From JARLGU01 sp036504535 (lineage in GTDB: Bacteria > Armatimonadota > Armatimonadia > Armatimonadales > Capsulimonadaceae): a DNA stretch of 64,000 bases. The notes below the pieces were generated by a model, which saw nothing but the letters and a program-made list of their open reading frames with translations, was not told where the DNA came from and made no database searches. Both the position numbers and the translations under genes were made by a program. Where the stretch lies: contig DASXUY010000071.1 in assembly GCA_036504535.1 (NCBI GenBank), forward strand, positions 99,864-163,863, in the 5' to 3' direction. Below, in pieces: positions 8,301 through 15,323 of this stretch (positions are counted from its first letter, which is position 1; each line of letters begins with the position of its first letter).

Positions 8301-8798
8301 AGCGTCTCGATCATGGCCGTGATCGTCCTCACCGGCATGGACATCACCACCGCGATCCTGATGATCGACCAGATCATGCGGCGGCGCGAGGAGCTGGAGG
8401 AGGGAGAAGACCTCATCCCTAGCCCTTCCCCTAGGATAAGGGGAAGGGAACCAGAATCTGACTCCCCTCTCCTTATCCTAGGAGACGGGCCGGGGGTGAG
8501 GTCTCCCTCCCCCGCCGTCTCACCAACCGCCGCCCGGGACGGGGCCATCGCCCTAGCTTGCCGCGATAGGCTGCGACCGATCTTGATGACGTCGCTGATT
8601 ACTATCGTCACCATGGCGCCGGTCGCATTCGCCCCGAAGAGCGGCATCGACGCTTATCAGCCGCTCGGCACCGTGATCGTCGCCGGCCTCATCGCTGGCA
8701 CCTTGCTCTCGCTTCTCGTGATCCCGGTGATGCACGCCGGTGTCGACGATATCGCACGTCGCTTTACTCGAAGACGAAAGAGCGGCTCAACTGCATAG
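5313..8798 (+). CDS. RND efflux pump permease with three repeat-derived insertions
   Basis: 1161 residues against about 1030-1060 for the family. The start is the ATG at 5313 overlapping the adaptor stop. The AcrB/CusA layout is complete: TM1 (VVISFYVAIVILAVYVVFGG), porter domain, TM4 with the proton-relay acidic pair in GRLVDDSVID, second porter half, and TM11 region RLRPILMTSLITIVTMAPVA. The surplus comes from three in-frame pieces translated from palindromic repeats: residues 5-21 (DLTPGPSPTIRRGES), about 314-347 in the periplasmic porter region (SPPAPPLGKGRG and reverse partner), and about 1033-1064 in the cytoplasmic loop between TM10 and TM11. All keep the frame and add Pro/Gly/Arg-rich, probably disordered peptides. 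Substrate is unproven; the neighbours suggest metal ions. Confidence 0.9.
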   Translation: MKTEDLTPGPSPTIRRGESDSPHRSFNISEWSIDHPWVVISFYVAIVILAVYVVFGGVMPRRMMPYVESPMVGIVSMMPGLSANEMETYISKPIEERMTDIRGARYIRSTSQDGLSIVTLEFPYGSDIKKATTDVQSLMNAVQADLPQTGANLKPSWVLPIDPLNLPVLTLSLTGDAAQGWTSTRLRQFAENQVVASMKQVDDVQSVQVYGGEKRQMRVTVDRDKLAAYGFSILDVRTGIDKNSVAAPAGTLTAGPNETGVRIDTLAASPQAVAAYPVGDRGGRTVYIRDVAAVEDAPREQRSGYHSFVREETTSPPAPPLGKGRGVRESAPSPPLLSKERGPGGEVVPTVTGIDNESVEVSVIENPSAGSGPVIAGIMKKVVQIEQDNPGLHFAPTYDNAHFINILFKNTGEELGGAILLCGLVVWLFLGSRRATLISMTTIPVSMAMALLCMAPFGFSLNSSTLIGLLLAIGRLVDDSVIDIHSVERHLSMGKSVRDATIEGITEVRVAVAASTLMLCLALIPLVVCGGITQLMFVGLVYPIIFGLLSSFLVSLTLTAVMAAKILKPQDASTAPRRNWLGHALERMDGGYEKLVLALLRNKATVVAGAVCTIIIGFGFYNFIGSEMMPLADVGQAYAVLEMQPGTSYKQTAEATAAVEKILARAPEIQRVSTEIGTEPGGTYFSGYAMNQINTSTMMITLSDKDERKRDVWQVVDTAREEALRTVPNIRRLQIKEMGSDVMASSAAPVQVLVTGPDLNTLSSLANQVADIAAKIPGNYQVATSWAAEKPTYRIHVDPRRASELGLTPSEVAEQAYYAMGGGLATEFYRLPNVRQDTFNIRYRPDQRRGVDDLAQMTVTGEGGRQAPLKTIATLTLEKTPPVIEHDGLRRSISVMAYYRKDGPPSMDLAMQIITKASAQVNFPPGYGLEMRGDMTQMMDSFARLLKGLGLALLLIFLVLIAQFKGPLMPLQMVLSIPLELSGVFIGLYFAHQAFSSVSIMAVIVLTGMDITTAILMIDQIMRRREELEEGEDLIPSPSPRIRGREPESDSPLLILGDGPGVRSPSPAVSPTAARDGAIALACRDRLRPILMTSLITIVTMAPVAFAPKSGIDAYQPLGTVIVAGLIAGTLLSLLVIPVMHAGVDDIARRFTRRRKSGSTA
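5325..5374 (+). repeat. G/C-rich palindromic repeat inside RND gene, copy 1 (single unit)
   Basis: A unit beginning GACCTCACCCCCGGCCCC, then CTCTCCTA and TAGATAAGG-like arms forming CTCTCC/GGAGAG, and ending GGGGAGTCAGATAG. It is translated as the N-terminal tail of the pump. The unit closely matches the right half of copy 3 read on the opposite strand. LTPGPSPxxRRGE-type peptides are known products of such repeats in several phyla. Confidence 0.85.
6252..6352. repeat. G/C-rich palindromic repeat inside RND gene, copy 2 (two inverted units)
   Basis: Two head-to-head units: ACCTCACCCCCGGCCCC on the plus strand and the matching GGCCGGGGGGTGAGGT at the right end. Each unit has its own CTCTCC/GGAGAG or CCCCTT/AAGGGG arms. 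Together they can fold into a long cruciform or mRNA hairpin within the coding region. The frame is preserved through the element. Confidence 0.9.
8409..8503. repeat. G/C-rich palindromic repeat inside RND gene, copy 3 (two inverted units)
   Basis: Left unit GACCTCATCCCTAGCCC with arms CTTCCCCTA/GATAAGGGGAAGG; right unit on the other strand ends GGCCGGGGGTGAGGTC. It interrupts the loop before the conserved RLRPILMTS segment but keeps the frame. The right unit is nearly identical to copy 1, so at least two copies derive from one recent source. Confidence 0.9.
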
Positions 8799-8800
8799 GC

Positions 8801-8867
8801 ACCGCCGCGAAGCGGCACAAGGATGCAACGGCACGTTGCCGCCCCGCGCGTAGCGGCCCGCGGAGCG
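8801..8867 (+). repeat. Intergenic palindromic repeat (GGGTCCAG-type family), divergent copy
   Basis: CCGCCGCGAAGCGGC followed by GGATGCAAC-GGCAC-GTTGCC and CCGCGCGTAGCGG. It has the same order of small hairpins as the copies at 32136-32180 and 63643-63712. It lies between the pump stop codon and the TolC-type gene. Confidence 0.6.
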
Positions 8868-8915
8868 ATCTTTCATTACATAAGTTGCTACCATTCACGC
8901 AGGAATGACACGAAC

Positions 8916-10316
8916 ATGAACCACAAACGCCTAACGTACCAAACCGCATGCCTCGCCGCTATCACCACGCTTGCAGTCCCAGCATACGCTGTGCCGCCTA
9001 CTGCTACGGCAACCGACACGCAGCGCTCGGCCGTTGCTGACACTGGCGCACCGCTCACAGTTGACGGGGCGATTGCCTATGCCCTCACCCACAACCCCGA
9101 CCTCCGGGGAAGCGTTGCGGACGCCGCTGGAGCCGCTGCCGATACGAGCGCGGCGCTCGCGCAGCAGAAGCTCCGCGTGTCGGCGAACCTTTACGGGACG
9201 GCGGGCAACATGAGCAATATCGTGATGTCCGCGCCCGATGTCGCCCCTCAATCGTTCGTTATGGTGCCCTCCAAAGGCTTCGTCGATCAGAACATCACCG
9301 CCGCTATTCCGCTCACAACGGGCGGCCGCCGCGAAGCGCTGGTGCGGTCCGCGCGCAATACGGCCAGCGCGGCCGCCAGCGGGCGCGACGCAATGGCGCA
9401 CCATCTCGCAGCCGATGTGGCATCGGCGTATATCGATGCCGTTCTGGCCGCCGACTTGCAGGCGGTGGCCCAATCGCGGGTCGACGCCGAGACAGAGCAG
9501 GTGCGTATCGTGGCCGAACGAGTCGCGAACGGCAAGCTTGCCGAAGTCGACAATCTTCGCGAGCAGGCCGAGCTTGCCGATGCTCGACAGGCTTTCATCT
9601 CGGCGCAAACCCGCGCCCAACTCGCACTCGTCACGCTGAAAACTGCCATGGGAGCCGACCAGACGACGCTCTACACGCTATCCGACACGCTCGACACCCT
9701 TTCAAAGCGGTGGCCTGCGCCCGTTGGCACAATGGGGCAGGCGATCGCTGCAGGCATAGGAGCGCGTTTCGAGATAACAAGCGCTCAGCGAACACTTGAC
9801 GCGGCGAAGGAGCAGGTGAATGCAGCCAAGGCTCTCTTCAAACCGCAAGTCGTCGGGTTCGGCATGCTGGATATCAACTCGCCAGTCGAGCGAAATGTCT
9901 CTGCCACGACCGGCTACACCGTTGGAGTCGCCGCGAGTCTGCCCCTCGCCGATGGCGGTGAGCGACGCGCCAACACGGCCGCCGCGCAGGAGAAAGCGGC
10001 GCGAGCCGACGCCGACGCAGGGTCCACACGCAACCGTATCGCCGGGGAAATTGCCGAAGCGTGGCTCCGCCTCTCGCCCGCGTCCGGTCAGGTCACTGCC
10101 GCCGAAGCAGGCTTTGCAGCTTCGCAAAAGGCGTACGACCTCTCCGTGATGCGTTACGACGCCGGCAAAGCCATTGCCGCCGAACGCCTCGCCGCTCTAT
10201 CGGCGCTCACTCGCGCTCGCGGCAGCCTGCGCGAAGCCATCGCCGAGCAGATCAAAGCCCGCCTCGCCCTCGTCCGCGCGACCGGGGCAGAGCTTGGCGG
10301 CGTCGGTGGGCATTAA
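8916..10316 (+). CDS. TolC-family outer membrane efflux protein (cluster 1)
   Basis: 466 residues from the ATG at 8916 (AGGA 11 nt upstream); upstream in-frame codons have no leader-like sequence. Signal peptide residues 1-26 (ACLAAITTLAVPAYA). Two repeated halves of the TolC/OEP fold follow: LTVDGAIAYALTHNPDLRGS, long helices rich in Ala/Gln/Glu, AAIPLTTGGRREALVRSARN (beta-strand turn), then the second half around MGQAIAAGIGARFEITSAQR and ASLPLADGGERRANTAAAQE. It completes the tripartite pump with the adaptor and RND permease encoded upstream; the 117-bp gap holds a palindromic repeat. It probably forms the outer-membrane exit duct. Confidence 0.9.
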   Translation: MNHKRLTYQTACLAAITTLAVPAYAVPPTATATDTQRSAVADTGAPLTVDGAIAYALTHNPDLRGSVADAAGAAADTSAALAQQKLRVSANLYGTAGNMSNIVMSAPDVAPQSFVMVPSKGFVDQNITAAIPLTTGGRREALVRSARNTASAAASGRDAMAHHLAADVASAYIDAVLAADLQAVAQSRVDAETEQVRIVAERVANGKLAEVDNLREQAELADARQAFISAQTRAQLALVTLKTAMGADQTTLYTLSDTLDTLSKRWPAPVGTMGQAIAAGIGARFEITSAQRTLDAAKEQVNAAKALFKPQVVGFGMLDINSPVERNVSATTGYTVGVAASLPLADGGERRANTAAAQEKAARADADAGSTRNRIAGEIAEAWLRLSPASGQVTAAEAGFAASQKAYDLSVMRYDAGKAIAAERLAALSALTRARGSLREAIAEQIKARLALVRATGAELGGVGGH

Positions 10317-10331
10317 GCGAGGGAGGGAGAA

Positions 10332-10371
10332 CGCTCGCCGCTTGGGCAGCCTGTCCGGCTGGGACCAACGT
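10332..10371 (+). repeat. 40-bp dispersed repeat, copy A
   Basis: A 40-bp segment beginning CGCTCGCCGCTTGGGCAGCC and ending GGGACCAACGT, identical to the reverse complement of 29294-29333. It contains the short stem AGCC-TGTCC-GGCT. It lies in the gap between the converging TolC and GH29 genes (10317-10528), where nothing else was recognised. Confidence 0.9.
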
Positions 10372-10528
10372 CATGCTCGGTGAGCCAGACATACGCGAGA
10401 GCCGGTCGATACTGTGGACTTTGATTACGCCGGTCTTCTTCTCGGCTACCGTCATAAGGAGAATCTGAAAACCGTCACGCCTGCCGCCCTAGTCGCTATT
10501 CTGAACACGGCGCTTCGTGCGAGCAACC

Positions 10529-12760
10529 TCATGGCGCGAATACCTGGAACTCCCAAATCGTAGGGGCAGATGACGCGGTTAGTATGTGGAGGCGAATATA
10601 GCGCGCCTGCACCGGCGTAAATTCCTTGGAGTAGTCAAGACCGGCGCTCTCTCCCACGAGAGCAACCTTCCAATCGTCCGATTCCTTGATCTTGTATTCA
10701 ATCCTGAATTTTGTTATCCGCGGGTCGAATTCCGCGATGTGCACTTTGGCTACCGAGACCACCGAACCGGCGTCAGACTGCAGCCAGCACTCCGATGTGC
10801 CATCGTCGGTTGCCCACCGCGTCGCCATATCCCCGTCGACCGCCATATCTGGTCCAAGGTTGGGGTCATTCGTGTGAATGTTCGACGCCGTGATGGGTTT
10901 CATTTCGATAAGGGACGCGGTACGCGGTTTTTTGATGGCATCCGGCGCATAGACCTGGAATTCCCAGATCGTCGGGGCATCCGACGCCTTGAGAATATGC
11001 AAACGCACCCACCGAGCGGTTACAGCCGGAAACGATTTCGTATAGTTTTGCCCAGCCGTGTTGCCAGCCATGGCGATCTTCCAATCATCGGATTGCTGCG
11101 CCTTGTATTCGATCTGGAACTGCTGGATACGAGGGGCAAACTCGGCGATATGCACCTTGCCTACCGTTACAGCTTCGCCGGCATCCACCTGCAGCCAGCA
11201 GTTCGACGTGCCGTCATCTGTTGCCCAACGGGTCTCCATGTCGCCGTCAACTGCCTTGTCAGCGCCGAATTCGGTCTGGTTACTGTGAACGTTGGATGCA
11301 GTAGCGGACTTCTGGGCGATCAGCGATATCGGGGTGACAGCCGCATCGCGCGGTCCATTATAGAGGGCGAATTTGGTCAAGACTGGCGACGCCTCAGCCT
11401 CGAGAATGTTGACCCGCACCTTGGTCGCCGTCAGTCGCGGAATCCAGAGGATACGCTTGTATCCGATCGTGGTTCCTTTGCCGACCTGCTGCCACTTGGC
11501 ATCGATGAGCGCGTCGACGCTGAATCTGGCGATACGTTGCCCGAGGGGAATATACTCCTGCAAAACGATATTGTTGAATACGGTAGGTGCGCCAAGATCA
11601 ACTGTGAACGAGACCTGCCGTGTGCTATCGTCGCACGCCCAATAGCGATCATAATCGGAGCCGGTGAGGTTGGCGGGAGAGAAGCGCGAGCCTCTCGTGT
11701 TGGTCGCCGAAACGACTTTGCCTGAGGCAAGGTCACGCGCGAAGATTTCTGAGAGCGCTTGACGGAATTCGGCAAGTCGACGTACATCGGTATCGTTGAA
11801 CTGGCCCCGCCGATCCGGCGGCACATTCAGCATCATAACACCACCACGTCCCACCGAACCGTAGTAAACGCCAAGCAATTCTTCGACGCTCTTGACATGG
11901 CGGTCCTGATCGGCGTGATAGTACCAACCTGGGCGAATCGACGTGTCACACTCAGCGGGATACCAGCGCGCAACGTCACGGTTCGCATCGGAGCGGTTCC
12001 AATTGGTGACGCTCACGTACCCAGCCTCATTGCCCGGCCATCGCACAGCGCGGCTGTTTTCAACATCACCTTGGAACATGACCGCGTTCGGCGCATATTT
12101 AGCGGAAACCGCAAAGATCGATTTCCAATCGTATACCTGCCGCTTGCCATTTGGCCCTTCGCCGCACGCGCCGTCGAACCAGATCTCGGAGATGTCGCCG
12201 TAATGGGTCAAGAGTTCAGTCAGTTGCTTCAGGTAATAGTCGTTGTATTTGGGCGAATCGCCGTAGTATGGGGAATTGCGATCCCAAGGTGAGAGGTAGA
12301 GGCCGACTTTGACATTTTCCCTGTGACAGGCGTCAGTGAACTCATTGACCACGTCGCCCTGTCCGTTCTTCCACGGGCTATTCTTTACTGAATGCTCCGT
12401 GTATGCGCTGGGCCAAAGACAAAACCCGTCGTGATGCTTCGCAGTCAGGACAATCTCTTTAAATCCACCTGCCTTCAAGGCGGTCACCCACTGATTACAG
12501 TCGACAGCAGTCGGATTGAACGTCTTTGTATCTTCGGTCCCCAGTCCCCACTCTCGGTCCGTAAACGTGTTCATGTTGAAATGCACAAACGCGACCATTT
12601 CGAGCTTCTGCCACGCTAATTGCTGTGGCGAAGGAACGGCACCGTATGCCTGTGGCGCGCCTTCGTCCGCAACTGCGATTGATCGGTTTGAACAGCCAGC
12701 CGCAATCACTATGGCAAGAACGGACACGGCGAGAATGGTCACGTGGTTCGGTTTCATCAT
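10529..12760 (-). CDS. Alpha-L-fucosidase-like lipoprotein (GH29) with two F5/8-type C domains
   Basis: 743 residues from the ATG at 12760 (a second ATG follows directly). A lipoprotein signal ends at Cys23 (LAIVIAAGC), so it is probably membrane-anchored. GH29 barrel: VAFVHFNMNTFTDREWG, LTAKHHDGFCLWPS, GLYLSPWDRN, and nucleophile Asp196 in SEIWFDGACGEG. After a beta-sandwich come two tandem discoidin (F5/8 type C, CBM32-like) domains, about residues 480-607 and 615-743. Both contain AVDGDMxTRWATDDGTSxCW and end WEFQVxAP, so they look like a recent duplication. The expected substrate is fucosylated glycan. It is the downstream partner of the DUF1559 gene at 12883-13812, with a strong hairpin between the two genes. 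Confidence 0.9.
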   Translation of the reverse strand: MMKPNHVTILAVSVLAIVIAAGCSNRSIAVADEGAPQAYGAVPSPQQLAWQKLEMVAFVHFNMNTFTDREWGLGTEDTKTFNPTAVDCNQWVTALKAGGFKEIVLTAKHHDGFCLWPSAYTEHSVKNSPWKNGQGDVVNEFTDACHRENVKVGLYLSPWDRNSPYYGDSPKYNDYYLKQLTELLTHYGDISEIWFDGACGEGPNGKRQVYDWKSIFAVSAKYAPNAVMFQGDVENSRAVRWPGNEAGYVSVTNWNRSDANRDVARWYPAECDTSIRPGWYYHADQDRHVKSVEELLGVYYGSVGRGGVMMLNVPPDRRGQFNDTDVRRLAEFRQALSEIFARDLASGKVVSATNTRGSRFSPANLTGSDYDRYWACDDSTRQVSFTVDLGAPTVFNNIVLQEYIPLGQRIARFSVDALIDAKWQQVGKGTTIGYKRILWIPRLTATKVRVNILEAEASPVLTKFALYNGPRDAAVTPISLIAQKSATASNVHSNQTEFGADKAVDGDMETRWATDDGTSNCWLQVDAGEAVTVGKVHIAEFAPRIQQFQIEYKAQQSDDWKIAMAGNTAGQNYTKSFPAVTARWVRLHILKASDAPTIWEFQVYAPDAIKKPRTASLIEMKPITASNIHTNDPNLGPDMAVDGDMATRWATDDGTSECWLQSDAGSVVSVAKVHIAEFDPRITKFRIEYKIKESDDWKVALVGESAGLDYSKEFTPVQARYIRLHILTASSAPTIWEFQVFAP

Positions 12761-12817
12761 GGAAAGTTTTTCTCTTGTGCTTGGCTGGTTAACGCTCCGA
12801 CAGGCAACGTTAAAATA

Positions 12818-12847
12818 GTGCATTCCCAAACGGCGTTGGGAATGCAC
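12818..12847 (-). terminator. Intercistronic terminator-like hairpin between DUF1559 and GH29 genes
   Basis: Perfect 11-bp arms GTGCATTCCCA (12818-12828) and TGGGAATGCAC (12837-12847) with an 8-nt loop, followed on the minus strand by TATTTTAACG. It lies after the DUF1559 stop and before the fucosidase start. It probably reduces read-through, so the pseudopilin would be made in excess of the enzyme. Confidence 0.7.
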
Positions 12848-12882
12848 GAAGAGTCTCGAACGCAGTCACTTCATGTACTAAC

Positions 12883-13812
12883 TTAGAGCGGGCTAAACGT
12901 CAACGTCACTGGTTTGCCTATCGAGTTAGTCAAGTTTGCTGTACCAGCGGCGCCTCCACACGATTGGAATGGATTTTCAGTGCCAGCTTGGCTTGTAGCA
13001 GACGAAGGAATGTAACCGCCAGAGACGTTCGTTCCCTTAAGCCACTTAACATGACCATCGCAAGCCAAGTAATTGGACGCTTCCGTGTGAATGCCGATGC
13101 CGCTCTGCGTCATAACGAGTGCAGTTGCCTGCGATACGATGCCGGTTGCGTATTTAGCCGCGTTGGCGAACGTTCGCGGCTTGCCACCGTTGTCGCATCC
13201 TGCAGTCCCGCTTGGGCTATGGTACTCGAACGGGGCGGAGCGACCCGATGCGGCCTGTTCCTGCGCCTGATATGCAGCACTTGGCGCGAAATTCACGCCT
13301 GGGTTGCCGAGGTCATCGGCCGCGCCCTGTATTTCAAACAACGCTACGGTCACAGCCGGAGCGGTCATCTTTGCGCAATTTGTACCCATGACTGAGCCGC
13401 TACCGCCCTGTTCGCCCGGATACAGGTCGTAGTTGATAGCGTACGACAAATTCGTGTTTCCAGATGAGAGCCCACTGGTATTCAATGCCGTTACGTCGTT
13501 CGGACACGTGTAAGCGCCAGTGCTCTTAACGTAAGGATAGAGGCATCCTGCCCAACCGTTGCCATTGTATCCGCTACCGCCGTTGCCCGGGACGTTCAAG
13601 TCGCATGGCGTGTATTCATCGTAGTCCTGAACATATTGCAGCAGGGCGATACCCAATTGTTTCATGTTTGAAGAACATGAGGTTTGCCGAGCCTTTTCAC
13701 GCGCTTTCGCAAATACGGGAAATAATATAGCGGCTAATATTGCTATAATAGCGATAACAACTAGCAATTCTATAAGAGTGAATCCCTTATCTTGTGATTT
13801 CGTGCTTATCAT
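12883..13812 (-). CDS. DUF1559 pseudopilin-like secreted protein (copy 2)
   Basis: 309 residues; GGAGGGGAAACCA precedes the ATG. Prepilin leader GFTLIELLVVIAIIAILAA, then FPVFAKAREKARQTSCSS, LLQYVQDYDEYTP, a Gly/Asn-rich globular body, YLACDGHVKWLKG, and a C-terminal tail ending KPVTLTFSPL that is shared with copy 3. It is expressed from a near-consensus promoter with the LacI-type operator (13854-13904) and followed by a hairpin and the GH29 lipoprotein gene. The leader codons are strikingly AT-rich (ATA four times in 22 codons). It is possibly an exported fibre-like or surface protein aiding glycan capture, but the family has no established function. Confidence 0.9.
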   Translation of the reverse strand: MISTKSQDKGFTLIELLVVIAIIAILAAILFPVFAKAREKARQTSCSSNMKQLGIALLQYVQDYDEYTPCDLNVPGNGGSGYNGNGWAGCLYPYVKSTGAYTCPNDVTALNTSGLSSGNTNLSYAINYDLYPGEQGGSGSVMGTNCAKMTAPAVTVALFEIQGAADDLGNPGVNFAPSAAYQAQEQAASGRSAPFEYHSPSGTAGCDNGGKPRTFANAAKYATGIVSQATALVMTQSGIGIHTEASNYLACDGHVKWLKGTNVSGGYIPSSATSQAGTENPFQSCGGAAGTANLTNSIGKPVTLTFSPL

Positions 13813-13853
13813 TGGTTTCCCCTCCGAAAATCTCTCGCCAGATCTTGAGACAC

Positions 13854-13904
13854 CTTACCGGTAAGCCTCTTCTTCATTCTATCAAAGTGATCCCCTAATG
13901 TCAA
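13854..13904 (-). promoter_or_regulatory. Sigma70 promoter with LacI-type operator CTTACCGGTAAG
   Basis: On the minus strand: -35 TTGACA (13899-13904), 17-bp spacer, -10 TAGAAT (13876-13881), then the perfect 12-bp palindrome CTTACCGGTAAG (13854-13865) starting 10 bp after the -10, that is over the transcription start. The central CG palindrome is typical of LacI/GalR operators. It drives the DUF1559-GH29 pair. The same geometry is found at 23218-23268, 24701-24751 and 24811-24865. Confidence 0.85.
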
Positions 13905-13933
13905 GGGCTATTGCACAAACAAGGCAATAGCCC
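13905..13933 (-). terminator. Terminator-like hairpin at end of the six-gene glycan operon
   Basis: GGGCTATTGC (13905-13914) and GCAATAGCCC (13924-13933) form a perfect 10-bp stem with a 9-nt loop, 13 bp after the stop codon of the last operon gene. Only TTGACATT follows, so the T tract is weak. The hairpin abuts the next -35 box and would insulate it. Confidence 0.6.
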
Positions 13934-13946
13934 GTCGAATTTAAGC

Positions 13947-15287
13947 TCACTCCCACGTTAGCGTTGCGATTCCGTGTGCGGGCAGTATTGTTCTAGTTGA
14001 GCGCGAACCTACCCAAAGGTCGAATTCGATCACCGTATCGGTCCTGTTTAGCGCTACCACGACGTGTCTACCGTCGACGTTGACGAATGCCGTGGCTTCG
14101 AGTTCGTCTCGATTGGTTGAACATAGTACGCGGCGCGCGCCGTGACGGATATACCGGGCAAAGTGGCCGAGATAGTAGTATGAACTCTGATAGTGGACTG
14201 TGTCGGTGGTTGTATCAGCTATAATCGGGGCGCTGCAGTAGTTCCCGACGTGGTTCGGGCCGCCTTTCTCGTCGAGAAGCATGTTCCAATCCACCCAACC
14301 AACGGCCCAATGGTTCAGGTCCTGTATGATCGAACGCGCATATTTCTCGCCAGAAGACCAATCGCCCTCGTGCGCACCGTGCTCAACGCAAGCTTCCGTG
14401 AGCAGCAAGGGGAAATCGGGATAGGCGTCATGGACAAGCTGGATGTTATCAAACTTGTCTGCCACGTACCAATGGAAACCCACCCCCCATACATACTTCG
14501 CTGCGAGCGGATCGTCGAGGACGCCTTTCGCGCGTAGAAAGAGTTCGTCGCGGTTGTGGTCCCAAATGATGATCTTAACCCTGCCCAAACCTTCAGCCTC
14601 AAGCACTGGCCCCAGGAATTCGCGGACGAAGATGCGTTCCTCGTCAGCAGTGTAGATGCAGGAGTCCCACGATTGAACCGCTTCCGGTTCGTTCTGGATG
14701 GTAACGCCCCAAATCGGGACACCTTCTCGCTCATATTCGCGAATATAGCGAGCGAAATATTTGGCCCATGTTTGGCGATATTCGTCGAGAAGCTTGCCGC
14801 CTCGGTTCATTTCCCCGGTGGTCTTCATCCAAGCGGGTGGGCTCCACGGAGAGGCAAAAAGCTTGAACGAATTGTTTGACATTCGTTGTGCCCGATGGAT
14901 CATCGGCAAAAGGACCTGGCGGTCGCGGTCAATTGTAAAGTCACAAAGGTCAACATCGCCGGGCGTCTCATCATAAGCGTAGTTTCCGAGCGAAAAATCA
15001 CAACTATTGATGTGAGTTCGGCAAAGTGTGTACCCGTGGCCAACTGACGGACCAAAGTATGCCGCGAGAATTTCCTCCTGACGAGCCGGAGACATCTTGA
15101 GCAGAGTCGTCGCGGCGGATTCGGTGAACGCCCCGCCAAATCCTTCGATCGTTTGGTAGCGCACGTTGTCGTCAACAACGATGGATGGTCCCGATGGTGT
15201 AGACGCGTCGTGGAACGATGCAAGTCTACTGGTCAGGCGTTCTCCGGTCTCTCTAGCTGTCGTGATTACGTTGACAGATCTTCCCAC
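13947..15287 (-). CDS. GH30 glycosidase without signal peptide
   Basis: 446 residues from a GTG start preceded by AGAGGAAA. The GH30 barrel plus side beta-sandwich is complete: YQTIEGFGGAFTES, SPWSPPAWMKTTGEMNRGG, acid/base Glu200 in GVTIQNEPEA, FHWYVADKFDN, nucleophile Glu298 in LLLTEACVEHG, and the C-terminal strand region ending GIATLTWE. GH30 members cleave beta-linked glucosyl, xylosyl or glucosylceramide substrates. Unlike its paralogue at 19819-21213 it has no export signal, so it probably acts in the cytoplasm on imported oligosaccharides. It is the last gene of the LacI-regulated operon, 36 bp after the GH29 gene. Confidence 0.9.
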   Translation of the reverse strand: MGRSVNVITTARETGERLTSRLASFHDASTPSGPSIVVDDNVRYQTIEGFGGAFTESAATTLLKMSPARQEEILAAYFGPSVGHGYTLCRTHINSCDFSLGNYAYDETPGDVDLCDFTIDRDRQVLLPMIHRAQRMSNNSFKLFASPWSPPAWMKTTGEMNRGGKLLDEYRQTWAKYFARYIREYEREGVPIWGVTIQNEPEAVQSWDSCIYTADEERIFVREFLGPVLEAEGLGRVKIIIWDHNRDELFLRAKGVLDDPLAAKYVWGVGFHWYVADKFDNIQLVHDAYPDFPLLLTEACVEHGAHEGDWSSGEKYARSIIQDLNHWAVGWVDWNMLLDEKGGPNHVGNYCSAPIIADTTTDTVHYQSSYYYLGHFARYIRHGARRVLCSTNRDELEATAFVNVDGRHVVVALNRTDTVIEFDLWVGSRSTRTILPAHGIATLTWE

Positions 15288-15323
15288 TTGTAGATTTCCT
15301 CTCCAAATCCGACTTCAGACCGA

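Noticed and set aside
10586..11725. 379-residue open frame opposite the GH29 lipoprotein gene
   Set aside because: Arg-rich antisense frame without recognisable motifs; the minus strand encodes clear discoidin domains.
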